Shown here: piece by piece, positions 36,481 through 45,101 of the stretch
Layout: every line of letters starts with the position of its first letter
Numbering within the stretch: the stretch's first letter is position 1
DNA from: Pseudomonas gregormendelii
GTDB taxonomy: Bacteria; Pseudomonadota; Gammaproteobacteria; Pseudomonadales; Pseudomonadaceae
Assembly: GCF_017114825.1 (NCBI RefSeq)
Contig: NZ_JADEVO010000010.1
Span: 62,001-126,000, forward strand
Direction of reading: 5' to 3'
Length of the DNA: 64,000 nucleotides
Made by a program: the position numbers and the translations under genes
The notes under the pieces: generated by a model
What the model saw: only the letters and a program-made list of their open reading frames with translations
What the model was told of the DNA's origin: nothing
Databases searched by the model: none

Positions 36481-37323
36481 ATGCATTCATTTGATTTCAA
36501 GCAGGTAGATGTGTTCAGCCGCAGCCCGCTCAAGGGCAATCCGCTGGCGGTGGTGTTCGCTGCTGATGAACTGAGCGACGAGCGGATGGCGGCGTTTGCC
36601 GCCTGGACCAACCTCAGCGAGACCACCTTCATCCTCCAGCCCCGTGACCCGCGGGCCGACTACCGGGTGCGGATCTTCACCACGCTCAAGGAGCTGCCAT
36701 TCGCCGGTCATCCGACCCTGGGGACTTGTCATGCCTGGCTGGAAGCCGGCGGCGTGCCCATGGCCGAGGAGGTGATTCAGGAGTGCGGAGTCGGGCTTGT
36801 GCGCATTCGTCGCCAGGGCGCGGAGCTGGCCTTCCTGGCGCCGCCGCTGATCAGGACCGGGCCGGTGGATGCCGGGATTGTAGAACGGGTGCGTCTGGGA
36901 TTGGGCCTGGAGCGCGGCGCGATCCTGCGCAGTCAGTGGGTCGATAATGGCGCCGGCTGGCTGGCGGTGATGCTGGCGGATCGCCGGCAGGTGCTGGACC
37001 TGCAGCCCGACCATGGGCAAATGCTCGGCCTCGCGGTCGGGGTCGTTGCGCCTTGGCAGCCGGCACGCGATGGCGATGCCGCGCAGTTCGAAGTGCGTGC
37101 ATTTATCAGCGGCGACGGCATGCCTGAAGACCCGGCCACCGGCAGCCTGAATGCCGGGCTGGCGCAGTGGCTACTCATGGAAGGGCTGGCACCGCCGAGC
37201 TATGTGGTCAGCCAGGGTGTGACCATGGGTCGCGCCGGGCGCATCCAGGTCGAGCAAGTGGGCGACGAAATCTGGGTCGGCGGCCCCGTCGTGACCTGCA
37301 TCAGCGGCACTTTGACGCTCTAG
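36481..37323 (+). CDS. PhzF-family isomerase
   Basis: A 280-residue protein of the diaminopimelate-epimerase fold. SPLKGNPLAVVF at the start, NLSETTFIL (with the catalytic Glu used by PhzF), LPFAGHPTLGTCHAWL and EDPATGSLNAGLAQWL in the second half are the family signature. Members isomerise or racemise small acids; phenazine synthesis is only one such role, and no phz genes are present here. It follows the GST gene by 27 bases and may be cotranscribed. The substrate is unknown. Confidence 0.9.
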   Translation: MHSFDFKQVDVFSRSPLKGNPLAVVFAADELSDERMAAFAAWTNLSETTFILQPRDPRADYRVRIFTTLKELPFAGHPTLGTCHAWLEAGGVPMAEEVIQECGVGLVRIRRQGAELAFLAPPLIRTGPVDAGIVERVRLGLGLERGAILRSQWVDNGAGWLAVMLADRRQVLDLQPDHGQMLGLAVGVVAPWQPARDGDAAQFEVRAFISGDGMPEDPATGSLNAGLAQWLLMEGLAPPSYVVSQGVTMGRAGRIQVEQVGDEIWVGGPVVTCISGTLTL

Positions 37324-37453
37324 ACCGACCGTGCCGTCTGGTGATTATTGCCGGACCGGTAACGCACTCTTGGTCAACAAGCGTTTGTGCGGTACGCCGC
37401 ACAACGCATAAGCTTTCGCCCCCTACGACTTTTGTCTTGTCCCAGGAACCTCC

Positions 37454-38428
<975 letters not shown>

Positions 38429-38489
38429 CCAACAGCAACCTGCCTGTGGCAGCGGCAAGCCCGCTCCCACATGTTTGTTGTGTGGGGTG

Positions 38490-40025
38490 TCAGGGGTTGG
38501 TGAAAAACGTACGAATCGCGTGATCACGGAAATAGCGTTCGATCACCTTCGGATCCGAGCTGTTCTCGGCGATCGCCACATAGGTATCCGGTCGTAACAG
38601 GTAGAACCCGTTACGTCCAAGGCCCGCCGCTTCGAACGCAGGCCGCCAGGCAAATACCTGCAACGGCAGGTGATGCTCCAGGCACCAGGCGATCATTTCG
38701 TCGCTGGTGTCGCCATACACATGCACCTGCCAGACCGGCTGCTTGAGCGATTCATAATTGTCGCCTTCGCCATCGTGCGCCCAAGGCAGTCGATCCCCGC
38801 CATGGACATGCCCGGCTACGCCTGCACTCAATGCCATCGTCCGGTAATTCAGAGTGATCTGCGAAACCGTGCGAAACAGAAATTCGCGGGATGTTTCGAA
38901 CGCGGCCATTTTCGGAATGAGCAACGGCGCCAGGCGGGTGCGCAGCAGGTCGGCCATGGGGCCTTGGGCGGTGACCAAACTGAATACCCGGTCGGTGGTG
39001 GCGACCAGTTTGCGGGCAAAAGCGATGCGTTCCGGTTCATAACTGTCGAGCAACCGCGTTTCGGCACCGCCACTCAACACGGCGGCGAGTTTCCACGCCA
39101 GGTTGATGGCGTCACCGATCCCGGTGTTCATGCCCTGGCCGCCGACCGGACTGTGGACGTGGGCGGCGTCCCCCAGCAGAAACGCGCGACCGGTGCGAAA
39201 GTGATCCGCCACCCGATGATGCACGCGGTAGGTCGAGAACCAGTTCACCCGCTCGATCTGCACGTTCATGCTCTGGATCGCGTGATTGCTGACATCCTCG
39301 AACCGCAGGTTTTCCGACTGTTCGGCGCGCTCATCGCGCACTGTGCCGATCAGACGCGCGCGACCTTGCTCGGCCATGGGAAACACCGCAAGGAAGTCGG
39401 CCTCATCCAGGTCCACGTGCAATTCGCCATTGAGGGCCTCGCCGCTGGCATGCACATCGGCCACGTAGAAAATCTGCTGGTAGGTGCCGCCGGGAAAATC
39501 GGTATCGAGGGCCTTGCGCACGATCGATCGGGCGCCATCACACCCGGCCAGGTAACACGCCTGGCAAATTTCCTGCTGGCCGTCCGGCAAGCGCAATTGC
39601 GCACTGACGCCGTCGCCGGTTTCCTCGAAACTTTCAAGTTCGGTACTGCGTTCAACCTTTATTCCAAAGGCTTCGAGACGGGTGATCAATAGTCGCTCGT
39701 GCTGGTCCTGGGGATATATTTCCAGGAAAGAGTAGGGCGTGAGGCCTTCGCCGACGGCCGTCAGGGGCAAGCGCGCGACAGGCCCGCCCTTGACCCAGAA
39801 ATTCGCCGCGGCAACGCGATGACCGTTCTGCACCACGGCGTCGGCGAGGTCGAGCTGGCGATACAGTTCAAGGGTGCGCGCCTGCACCGCCAACGCCCGG
39901 GAGGTCGTGCCGGGCGCCGAGGTCTTGTCGATGATCCGCACCCGAATCCCCAGTTTGCTCAACCACAGCGCCAGTACCAGTCCAGTGGGGCCGGCGCCGA
40001 CAATCAGCACATCGCTTCGATTCAT
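38490..40025 (-). CDS. FAD-dependent aromatic-ring-type monooxygenase
   Basis: A 511-residue flavoprotein. DVLIVGAGPTGLVLALWLSK at residues 5-24 binds the FAD ADP part, YLAGCDGARSIVRKAL is the DG motif and FLLGDAAHVHSPVGGQGMN is the GD motif. These define the class A (PHBH-type) hydroxylases that add one oxygen to phenols or related compounds. Gene neighbours give no clue to the substrate. ATG at 40025 is chosen; the open frame upstream, to 40250, has no homology and crosses a repeat fragment. It is a single gene on the minus strand. Confidence 0.87.
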   Translation of the reverse strand: MNRSDVLIVGAGPTGLVLALWLSKLGIRVRIIDKTSAPGTTSRALAVQARTLELYRQLDLADAVVQNGHRVAAANFWVKGGPVARLPLTAVGEGLTPYSFLEIYPQDQHERLLITRLEAFGIKVERSTELESFEETGDGVSAQLRLPDGQQEICQACYLAGCDGARSIVRKALDTDFPGGTYQQIFYVADVHASGEALNGELHVDLDEADFLAVFPMAEQGRARLIGTVRDERAEQSENLRFEDVSNHAIQSMNVQIERVNWFSTYRVHHRVADHFRTGRAFLLGDAAHVHSPVGGQGMNTGIGDAINLAWKLAAVLSGGAETRLLDSYEPERIAFARKLVATTDRVFSLVTAQGPMADLLRTRLAPLLIPKMAAFETSREFLFRTVSQITLNYRTMALSAGVAGHVHGGDRLPWAHDGEGDNYESLKQPVWQVHVYGDTSDEMIAWCLEHHLPLQVFAWRPAFEAAGLGRNGFYLLRPDTYVAIAENSSDPKVIERYFRDHAIRTFFTNP

Positions 40026-40139
40026 GGGGCTGGTCTCCTCGCCGTGTTGCTCAAGTATGGTCCAGCTCGAAACCGCGTCCAGACGGCCTGCCCAACGGAA
40101 AAAGCCCTCTGGTAAAAGCATGCCTGCTGGGGACGGCGT

Positions 40140-40185
40140 TCCGATCAAAAGATCGCAGCCTCGTTTCTCTCGACAGCTCCTACCC
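40140..40185. repeat. Fragment of the GATCGCAGCC repeat family
   Basis: TCCGATCAAAAGATCGCAGC, then CTCGTTTCTCTCGACAGCTC, matches the fragment near 13.3 kb. The remainder of this 291-bp gap looks like the promoter regions of two divergent genes. Confidence 0.55.
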
Positions 40186-40316
40186 GGATTGCATGCAGAT
40201 CCCGCGCAAATCACACCCGGTTTAGGCGGGGGAACAGTTAGCGGCGGCAAGAGTCATAGCCTGCGCCATGCCATTGATCGTATGGTTAACCGTCCCGAAG
40301 AATCTGATGGAACACC

Positions 40317-41408
40317 ATGCAAGCCAATCGATTGATCACAAGCGTCACCGCGCTACTGGTACTCGCCGGTTGCGCCACGCAAAGGACACCGGAACCGCCT
40401 GCGCGCAAGCCCGCAGAGGTAAAGGCTGAACTGGTGCGCCTGTTGCCGGCAAAAACAGCCGATCGCCAGGGCTGGGCCACGGACATCTATGCCGCATTCG
40501 CCGCGCAGGGCATTTATCCGAGCACGCAAAACCTCTGCTCGGTGCTCGCCGTCACCGAGCAGGAGTCGACGTTCCAAGTGGACCCGCCAGTGCCCGGGCT
40601 GGGCAAGATCGCCCGTGAAGAGATCGACCGCCGGGCCGCCAAGGTGCATATCCCCCGCCTGCTGGTCAGTGGCGCGCTGCAGGTCAACTCGCCCAACGGC
40701 AAGAGCTACAGCACGCGGCTCAATGCCGCACGCAGTGAAAAGGAGCTAAGCGCGATCTTCGATGATTTCATCGGCATGGTGCCAATGGGGCAGACGCTAT
40801 TCGGCGGATTCAACCCGGTGCATACCGGTGGGCCGATGCAGGTCAGCATCGATTTCGCCGAACAGCATGCGCGACAGTACCCGTATCCGGTCGAGGGCAC
40901 GATTCGCCGTGAAGTGTTCACTCGTCGCGGCGGCATGTATTTCGGCATCGCCCACCTGCTGGGTTACCCGGTGAGCTACGAACAGCCCCTGTACCGCTTT
41001 GCCGATTTCAACGCCGGCTGGTACGCCAGTCGCAATGCAGCCTTTCAGAATGCCGTAAGTCGCGCATCTGGCATCCCGCTGGCGCTGGACGGTGATCTGG
41101 TGCGCTACGACGCAATCATGCCGGGCACCACCGAGCTGGCCGTGCGCAGCCTTGGCAAGCAACTGGACATGCGCAATCCGACCATCCGCGCTCAACTGGA
41201 CAAGGGTAAGAGCCTGGAGTTCGAGGAAACGAAACTGTATCAGCGGGTGTTCGAATTGGCGGAGCAGGCTGAAGGCCGGTCATTGCCCCGGGCGGTATTG
41301 CCGGGAATCGTTCTGCAAAGCCCGAAAATTACCCGAAAACTCACCACCGCCTGGTTCGCCAAGCGGGTGGATGAGCGCTATCAGCGTTGCATGGCCCGAG
41401 CCCGCTGA
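40317..41408 (+). CDS. DUF1615 family lipoprotein
   Basis: A 363-residue protein with a lipobox (LLVLAGC, Cys19 approximately) at the end of a short signal peptide, so it should be anchored in the membrane facing the periplasm. The conserved parts are SVLAVTEQESTFQVDPPVPG, then LVSGALQVNSPNGKSY and GGFNPVHTGGPMQVSIDFAE. This is the DUF1615 family of unknown function. The EQEST segment looks like a lysozyme/transglycosylase-type catalytic Glu followed by a Ser, which would suit a peptidoglycan role, but that is inference. Single gene. Confidence 0.83.
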   Translation: MQANRLITSVTALLVLAGCATQRTPEPPARKPAEVKAELVRLLPAKTADRQGWATDIYAAFAAQGIYPSTQNLCSVLAVTEQESTFQVDPPVPGLGKIAREEIDRRAAKVHIPRLLVSGALQVNSPNGKSYSTRLNAARSEKELSAIFDDFIGMVPMGQTLFGGFNPVHTGGPMQVSIDFAEQHARQYPYPVEGTIRREVFTRRGGMYFGIAHLLGYPVSYEQPLYRFADFNAGWYASRNAAFQNAVSRASGIPLALDGDLVRYDAIMPGTTELAVRSLGKQLDMRNPTIRAQLDKGKSLEFEETKLYQRVFELAEQAEGRSLPRAVLPGIVLQSPKITRKLTTAWFAKRVDERYQRCMARAR

Positions 41409-41471
41409 GCGGGCCCAGGCCTCAGTGGGAGCGGGCGTTTGTTTGCATCAGACGGCCCAGGGTAAATTCAA

Positions 41472-42191
41472 TCAAATGACCTTCACTGCCCGGCCGATGA
41501 ACTGAATCGGCCCGGTCGGCTTGCCGATTGGCGAGCCATTGGGGTTCTCCAGGGTCAGCTCGAACAGTTGATCAGGAACCAGTGGCGGCAGTTTATCCAG
41601 CGGCACCGACAGGGTTTGCCCCGGTTTGACCAGACCCAGGGATACCGGCCCTTGCCAACCGTCTGCCTTGGTCCAGAATTCCAGCGCCTTGTCGGCTGGA
41701 ACTTCAACCACCCCCAGCGGAATCAATTGCAGCTCCCTTGGGTTGCTCGCCTGGACGACCCAGCCCGGCGCCTTGTCCTGAGGGCCGACCAACACCACCA
41801 GGTAGGTCGGCTTGGCCGTGGTCTGCGTCAACAGCAATGCACCGAGCAGCAGGCTGGCCGCCAGCCCGGCACCGGCCAGCCCGCGCCATAAGGGCAGCAG
41901 GTTCCACCAGGAGGGCGCGCGCGCGGCAGGTAACCGGTGCTTGGGCTCCAGGACCTGCACACTGCGCTCAATTCGCGGCCACAATTGGGTAGAAGGAAGC
42001 ACCGGCTCGACGAGGTCGGTCAAGCCGAGCAGGCGACGTTCCCAGCTGTCGACCGCCGTGCGCAACTCGGCGTCGTCCTCCAGGCGCAGGCGCACCTGAG
42101 CTCGCAACTCGCCCGAGAGCGTGCCCAGTACATACTCGCTGGCCAGTTCGTCGCGCTCTTCAGGGGTTTCGTTCAAAGGTCTGCTGATCAT
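41472..42191 (-). CDS. RskA-type anti-sigma factor
   Basis: A 239-residue inner-membrane protein. The cytoplasmic N-terminus (ELASEYVLGTLSGELRAQVR, then DDAELRTAVDSWERRL) is the sigma-binding part. A membrane helix at about 103-121 (LAGAGLAASLLLGALLL) leads to a periplasmic RskA domain with GWVVQASNPRELQLIP and LEFWTKADGWQGPVSLG. No zinc-binding HxxxCxxC motif is present. The stop of the sigma gene overlaps its start (ATGA), so sigma and anti-sigma are made together. Confidence 0.88.
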   Translation of the reverse strand: MISRPLNETPEERDELASEYVLGTLSGELRAQVRLRLEDDAELRTAVDSWERRLLGLTDLVEPVLPSTQLWPRIERSVQVLEPKHRLPAARAPSWWNLLPLWRGLAGAGLAASLLLGALLLTQTTAKPTYLVVLVGPQDKAPGWVVQASNPRELQLIPLGVVEVPADKALEFWTKADGWQGPVSLGLVKPGQTLSVPLDKLPPLVPDQLFELTLENPNGSPIGKPTGPIQFIGRAVKVI

Positions 42192-42715
42192 CCCATGCAC
42201 TCCCGCAACGCCGTCAGGCTGCGCTTGATCCAGGCTTTGACCGTGCCCAGCGGGGTGCCGAGCTTGTGTGATATCTCGGCGTGGGAATAACCGTCGACGT
42301 ACGCATGCACGATGCAAGTGCGCCGTGCCGGTTCCAATTGCTCCAGGCAGTGATGGATGCGTCCGGAATCGGCCTGGTCATCGAAAGCTTCGGTAACGTC
42401 CGGCACTTCGGTCTCGTCGTGGCTTTCGCGCCGATGGTCGCGCAGGAAATTCAACGCCAGGTGCCGCGTTACGCTGTACATCCAGCCCCGCGCCGAACCT
42501 CGCGCGGGATCGAATCGCGCGGCACCGTTCCAGATTTTCAGAAATGCATCGTGGACAATATCTTCGGCCAGCGCGGTGTCGCGTACCAGGCGCTTGGCCA
42601 CGCCCAGCAGGCGCGAACTCTCCTGCACGTATAAATCGCGCAAGGCCTGCCGATCGCCTCGCCCGCAGGCGGCCAGATGTGCTTCGTAATCGAATAAGGG
42701 TTCGGGCAAGGACAC
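42188..42715 (-). CDS. ECF sigma factor
   Basis: A 175-residue group IV sigma factor. Region 2 is about 15-85 (DTALAEDIVHDAFLKIWNG, then RGWMYSVTRHLALNFLRDH) and region 4 about 115-170 (IVHAYVDGYSHAEISHKLG, TVKAWIKRSLTALREC). Pairing with an RskA anti-sigma gene through an ATGA overlap places it with SigK-like sigma factors that respond to envelope or oxidative stress. GTG at 42715 is the best start I can find although its ribosome site is poor; the open frame further upstream falls in a REPIN. Confidence 0.88.
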   Translation of the reverse strand: MSLPEPLFDYEAHLAACGRGDRQALRDLYVQESSRLLGVAKRLVRDTALAEDIVHDAFLKIWNGAARFDPARGSARGWMYSVTRHLALNFLRDHRRESHDETEVPDVTEAFDDQADSGRIHHCLEQLEPARRTCIVHAYVDGYSHAEISHKLGTPLGTVKAWIKRSLTALRECMG

Positions 42716-42769
42716 TGTGCTCAGCCATTGTTGGGACCTGGCATGCAATCTAGCAAACAAACATACCCC

Positions 42770-42855
42770 CTGTAGGCGCAAGGCTTGCCCGCGATGGTTT
42801 TCTGTCAGCAAATGTTGTGTCTGCTGACCGAAAGCCATCGAGGGCAAGCCTTGCT
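42770..42855. repeat. REPIN with degenerate right end
   Basis: CTGTAGGCGCAAGGCTTGCC is paired with CATCGAGGGCAAGCCTTGCT. The right arm does not finish in the usual GCTCCTACAG but runs straight into a 9-bp tandem array. Confidence 0.75.
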
Positions 42856-42942
42856 GCCACAGCTGCCACAGCTGCCACAGCTGCTACAGCTGCTACAGCT
42901 GCTACAGCTGCTACAGCTGCTACAGCTGCTACAGCTGTTCCA
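42853..42942. repeat. 9-bp tandem array, (GCTGCCACA)3 (GCTGCTACA)6 plus one degenerate unit
   Basis: Nine perfect units cover 42853-42933, followed by GCTGTTCCA. The unit GCTGCTACA differs by one base from GCTCCTACA, the normal outer end of a REP arm, so the array appears to have grown from a REP end. It lies in the 329-bp gap between the ECF sigma gene and the DUF3455 gene. A 9-bp unit keeps any reading frame. The rest of the gap (42943-43044) shows nothing I can name. Confidence 0.9.
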
Positions 42943-43044
42943 GGTAACAGAAATTGCAGGTGTCCCAGATCACAGGTCATGCATGTGTTCCAGAATATTG
43001 CAGTATTCCAGGCGTCTATTAGAGATTAGAGATGGGGGCCGGAA

Positions 43045-43566
43045 TCAGCTGGCGGCCCAGAAAATGTAATCCGCCTGGTACTTCACCACTTCCTGCTTGC
43101 CCTTGTTGGCGGAGGTGCATTCGGTACCCGGTGCCACGCCGCCCTTAAGGGCCACGCGCTGGATGTAGCTCACGCCGCTCATCGCGCCTTTGCCTTCGGC
43201 CGGATTGGCCTTGACCAACTGGTACGGCAGGTTACCCGGTGTCGATGGTGCGACGGCCAGTTGGGTACCGGTGACCTTCGAGCCGTCCTTCGCCTGCCAG
43301 GTGGCCGGCGGGCCGAAATAGGTGCCGACCTGTTTGCCGCTGCGATCGTTAAGCACCGCTTTGGGCCCCACGAAAACCCACTCGGTCATGCCGGCGGCGT
43401 TGGCCTTGTCGCGGCACTCATAGGTGATCTCGCCGACCCCGGTGGTCTCCATCGCTACCTTGTGCCCGTCCGGCACCTTGATGCTGTCGGGCAACCCGGT
43501 CTGGGCGAAGGCGGCGGTAGTGGTGGCAAGCAAACCGGCAAGGCACATCAGCTGTTTGGCGTTCAT
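43045..43566 (-). CDS. Exported DUF3455 family protein
   Basis: A 173-residue protein with a signal peptide at about 1-21 (MCLAGLLATTTAAFA then QTGL). The mature part reads PDGHKVAMETTGVGEITYEC, then TEWVFVGPKAVLNDRSGKQV and YFGPPATWQAKDGSKVTG, and ends SANKGKQEVVKYQADYIFWA. This is the DUF3455 family of unknown function, often found beside ECF sigma/anti-sigma pairs such as the one 329 bp downstream on the same strand. ATG at 43566 is used. A periplasmic location is likely. Confidence 0.88.
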   Translation of the reverse strand: MNAKQLMCLAGLLATTTAAFAQTGLPDSIKVPDGHKVAMETTGVGEITYECRDKANAAGMTEWVFVGPKAVLNDRSGKQVGTYFGPPATWQAKDGSKVTGTQLAVAPSTPGNLPYQLVKANPAEGKGAMSGVSYIQRVALKGGVAPGTECTSANKGKQEVVKYQADYIFWAAS

Positions 43567-43723
43567 TGATAGCACTCCGAAAGTGGGTAATCCGCTGTGC
43601 AGCATCAGCGCTGCTACAGGTACTACCCGCCACCGGGCGATTTGGATGCAGAGGCGAAAAAAGAAATTTTTCCGCAGGAGCCGAGTCAGCTGCTACAAAG
43701 AGAGAACTGCAAAGGAGGTGTGT

Positions 43724-44347
43724 ATGTACCAGCTCTACGGACACAGGAACTCCGGCGCTGCGGCGATTGAGGCGGCGTTGGAACTCTGCGAGATTCCCTA
43801 TCGTTTTATCGATGTCGAGGCCTCACCAGAGTCGGCGCAGGCCCTGGAGAAACTCAATCCGCTGAAGCAGATACCAACCCTGCAATTGCCCGACGGCAGC
43901 GTCCTGACCGAGAGCGCCGCGATCCTCATCCACCTGGGGCTGACCTTTCCCCAGTCGAACCTGCTGCCGGATGACGTCGCCGAACGCGACCAGGCCATTC
44001 GCGGCCTGGCGTTCATTGTCAGCAATTGTTATGCGGCGATCGGCATCATCGACTACCCCGAGCGCTGGCTGGACGAGTCGGATGAGAAGTCCCGACAGAA
44101 CCTCATGGCCGGCGCGCGCCAGCGCCTGCACTGGAGTTGGGAGGTGTTCGCCGACCAGTTTTCCGGCGAGTTGTACCTGGGCGACGAGGCGCCAGGCGCT
44201 CTGGACGTTCTGGCCGCCGTGGTCAGTCGCTGGGCGGGTAGCCGCGAACATCTGCGCATCACCCGGCCAGGATTTTATGCGTGGCTGGAGCGAATCGATC
44301 GGCATCCGACATTGGCACCGGTGTTTGCCCGGCATTGGCCAACGTGA
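43724..44347 (+). CDS. Glutathione S-transferase family protein
   Basis: A 207-residue GST with a strong AAGGAGG ribosome site ahead of the ATG. The N-terminal thioredoxin fold has QLYGHRNSGAAAIEAALELC, NPLKQIPTLQLPDGSVLTES and AAILIHLGL; the helical domain ends with PGFYAWLERIDRHPTL. Asn-Ser at positions 8-9 may take the place of the usual catalytic residue. Substrate unknown. It is a single gene, with a REPIN after its stop. Confidence 0.87.
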   Translation: MYQLYGHRNSGAAAIEAALELCEIPYRFIDVEASPESAQALEKLNPLKQIPTLQLPDGSVLTESAAILIHLGLTFPQSNLLPDDVAERDQAIRGLAFIVSNCYAAIGIIDYPERWLDESDEKSRQNLMAGARQRLHWSWEVFADQFSGELYLGDEAPGALDVLAAVVSRWAGSREHLRITRPGFYAWLERIDRHPTLAPVFARHWPT

Positions 44348-44354
44348 ACAATAC

Positions 44355-44438
44355 TGTGGGAGCGCGCCTGCTTGCGATGGAATGTCAGATCCAATGAGGT
44401 CGACTGACACTCCATCGCGAGCAGGATCACCCACGGTG
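44355..44438. repeat. REPIN
   Basis: TGTGGGAGCGCGCCTGCTTG with CCATCGCGAGCAGGATCACC in opposite orientation, between two convergent genes. Confidence 0.7.
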
Positions 44439-44448
44439 GGAACCCAAA

Positions 44449-44889
44449 CTATTCGCCGCGAATGTACTGCTCCAGCTGCCGAATGAGCTCGGCCTGTTCG
44501 GCAATGGCTTCCTTGACCAGGTCGCCGATCGACAGCAGGCCGATCAGCTTGCCGTTCTCGACCACAGGCAAGTGACGCAGCCGTTTATCGGACATGATGC
44601 CCAGACAGGTGTCCACGGTCTGGTGGGTGTCCACGGTGATCACTTGCGAGACCATGATGTCGCGCACCGGCGTACCCACCGAGGAACGACCATGCAACAC
44701 CAGTTTGCGCGCGTAATCCCGTTCGCTGATGATCCCCAGCACCTGGTCATTTTCCACCACGAGCAGGGCGCCGACGTTCTTCTCGGCCATCTTCATCAAC
44801 GCTTCTAGCACCATGTGGTCGGGCTTGATCTGGTGCACTTCCTGGTTCTTCTGATCTTTCAACTTGAGCAGTTGGGCGACGGTTTTCAT
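44449..44889 (-). CDS. CBS-domain pair protein
   Basis: A 146-residue soluble protein made of two CBS motifs. The first is about 14-66 (VLEALMKMAEKNVGALLVVE, then GIISERDYARKLVL) and the second about 78-135 (VTVDTHQTVDTCLGIMSDKR, then LPVVENGKLIGLLSIGDLV). Such small CBS proteins bind adenosine nucleotides and modulate partner enzymes; the partner is unknown. It is convergent with the GST gene and divergent from polB. Confidence 0.9.
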   Translation of the reverse strand: MKTVAQLLKLKDQKNQEVHQIKPDHMVLEALMKMAEKNVGALLVVENDQVLGIISERDYARKLVLHGRSSVGTPVRDIMVSQVITVDTHQTVDTCLGIMSDKRLRHLPVVENGKLIGLLSIGDLVKEAIAEQAELIRQLEQYIRGE

Positions 44890-44990
44890 GGTGGGTACTC
44901 TGGTGTTGTCGTTGTTCTAGAAGAATCATAGACCCGGGCGTTGAGGGCAAGACGCAAAGCGGCGGATATCATGCAAAAAACGTCATTTGG

Positions 44991-45006
44991 CTGTTTTTTT
45001 ATACAT
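44991..45006. promoter_or_regulatory. Candidate LexA (SOS) box ahead of polB
   Basis: CTGTTTTTTTATACAT matches the CTGT-N8-ACAG pattern at seven of the eight fixed positions, with T in place of the last G, and has the AT-rich centre typical of gammaproteobacterial SOS boxes. It lies 95 bp before the polB start. E. coli polB is SOS-controlled, so the site is sensible but untested. Confidence 0.5.
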
Positions 45007-45101
45007 TTTCCCATTCCAACTCCACATAACCTCGCTGGCTCGGCAGCTGTGACGAGGATACGCGTAGAATCCCCACCTGAATCGTTATCGAGGCTGCACT
45101 G

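Noticed and set aside
42853..42942. Possible CRISPR-like array
   Set aside because: The units are 9 bp, contiguous and without spacers, so it is a simple tandem repeat.
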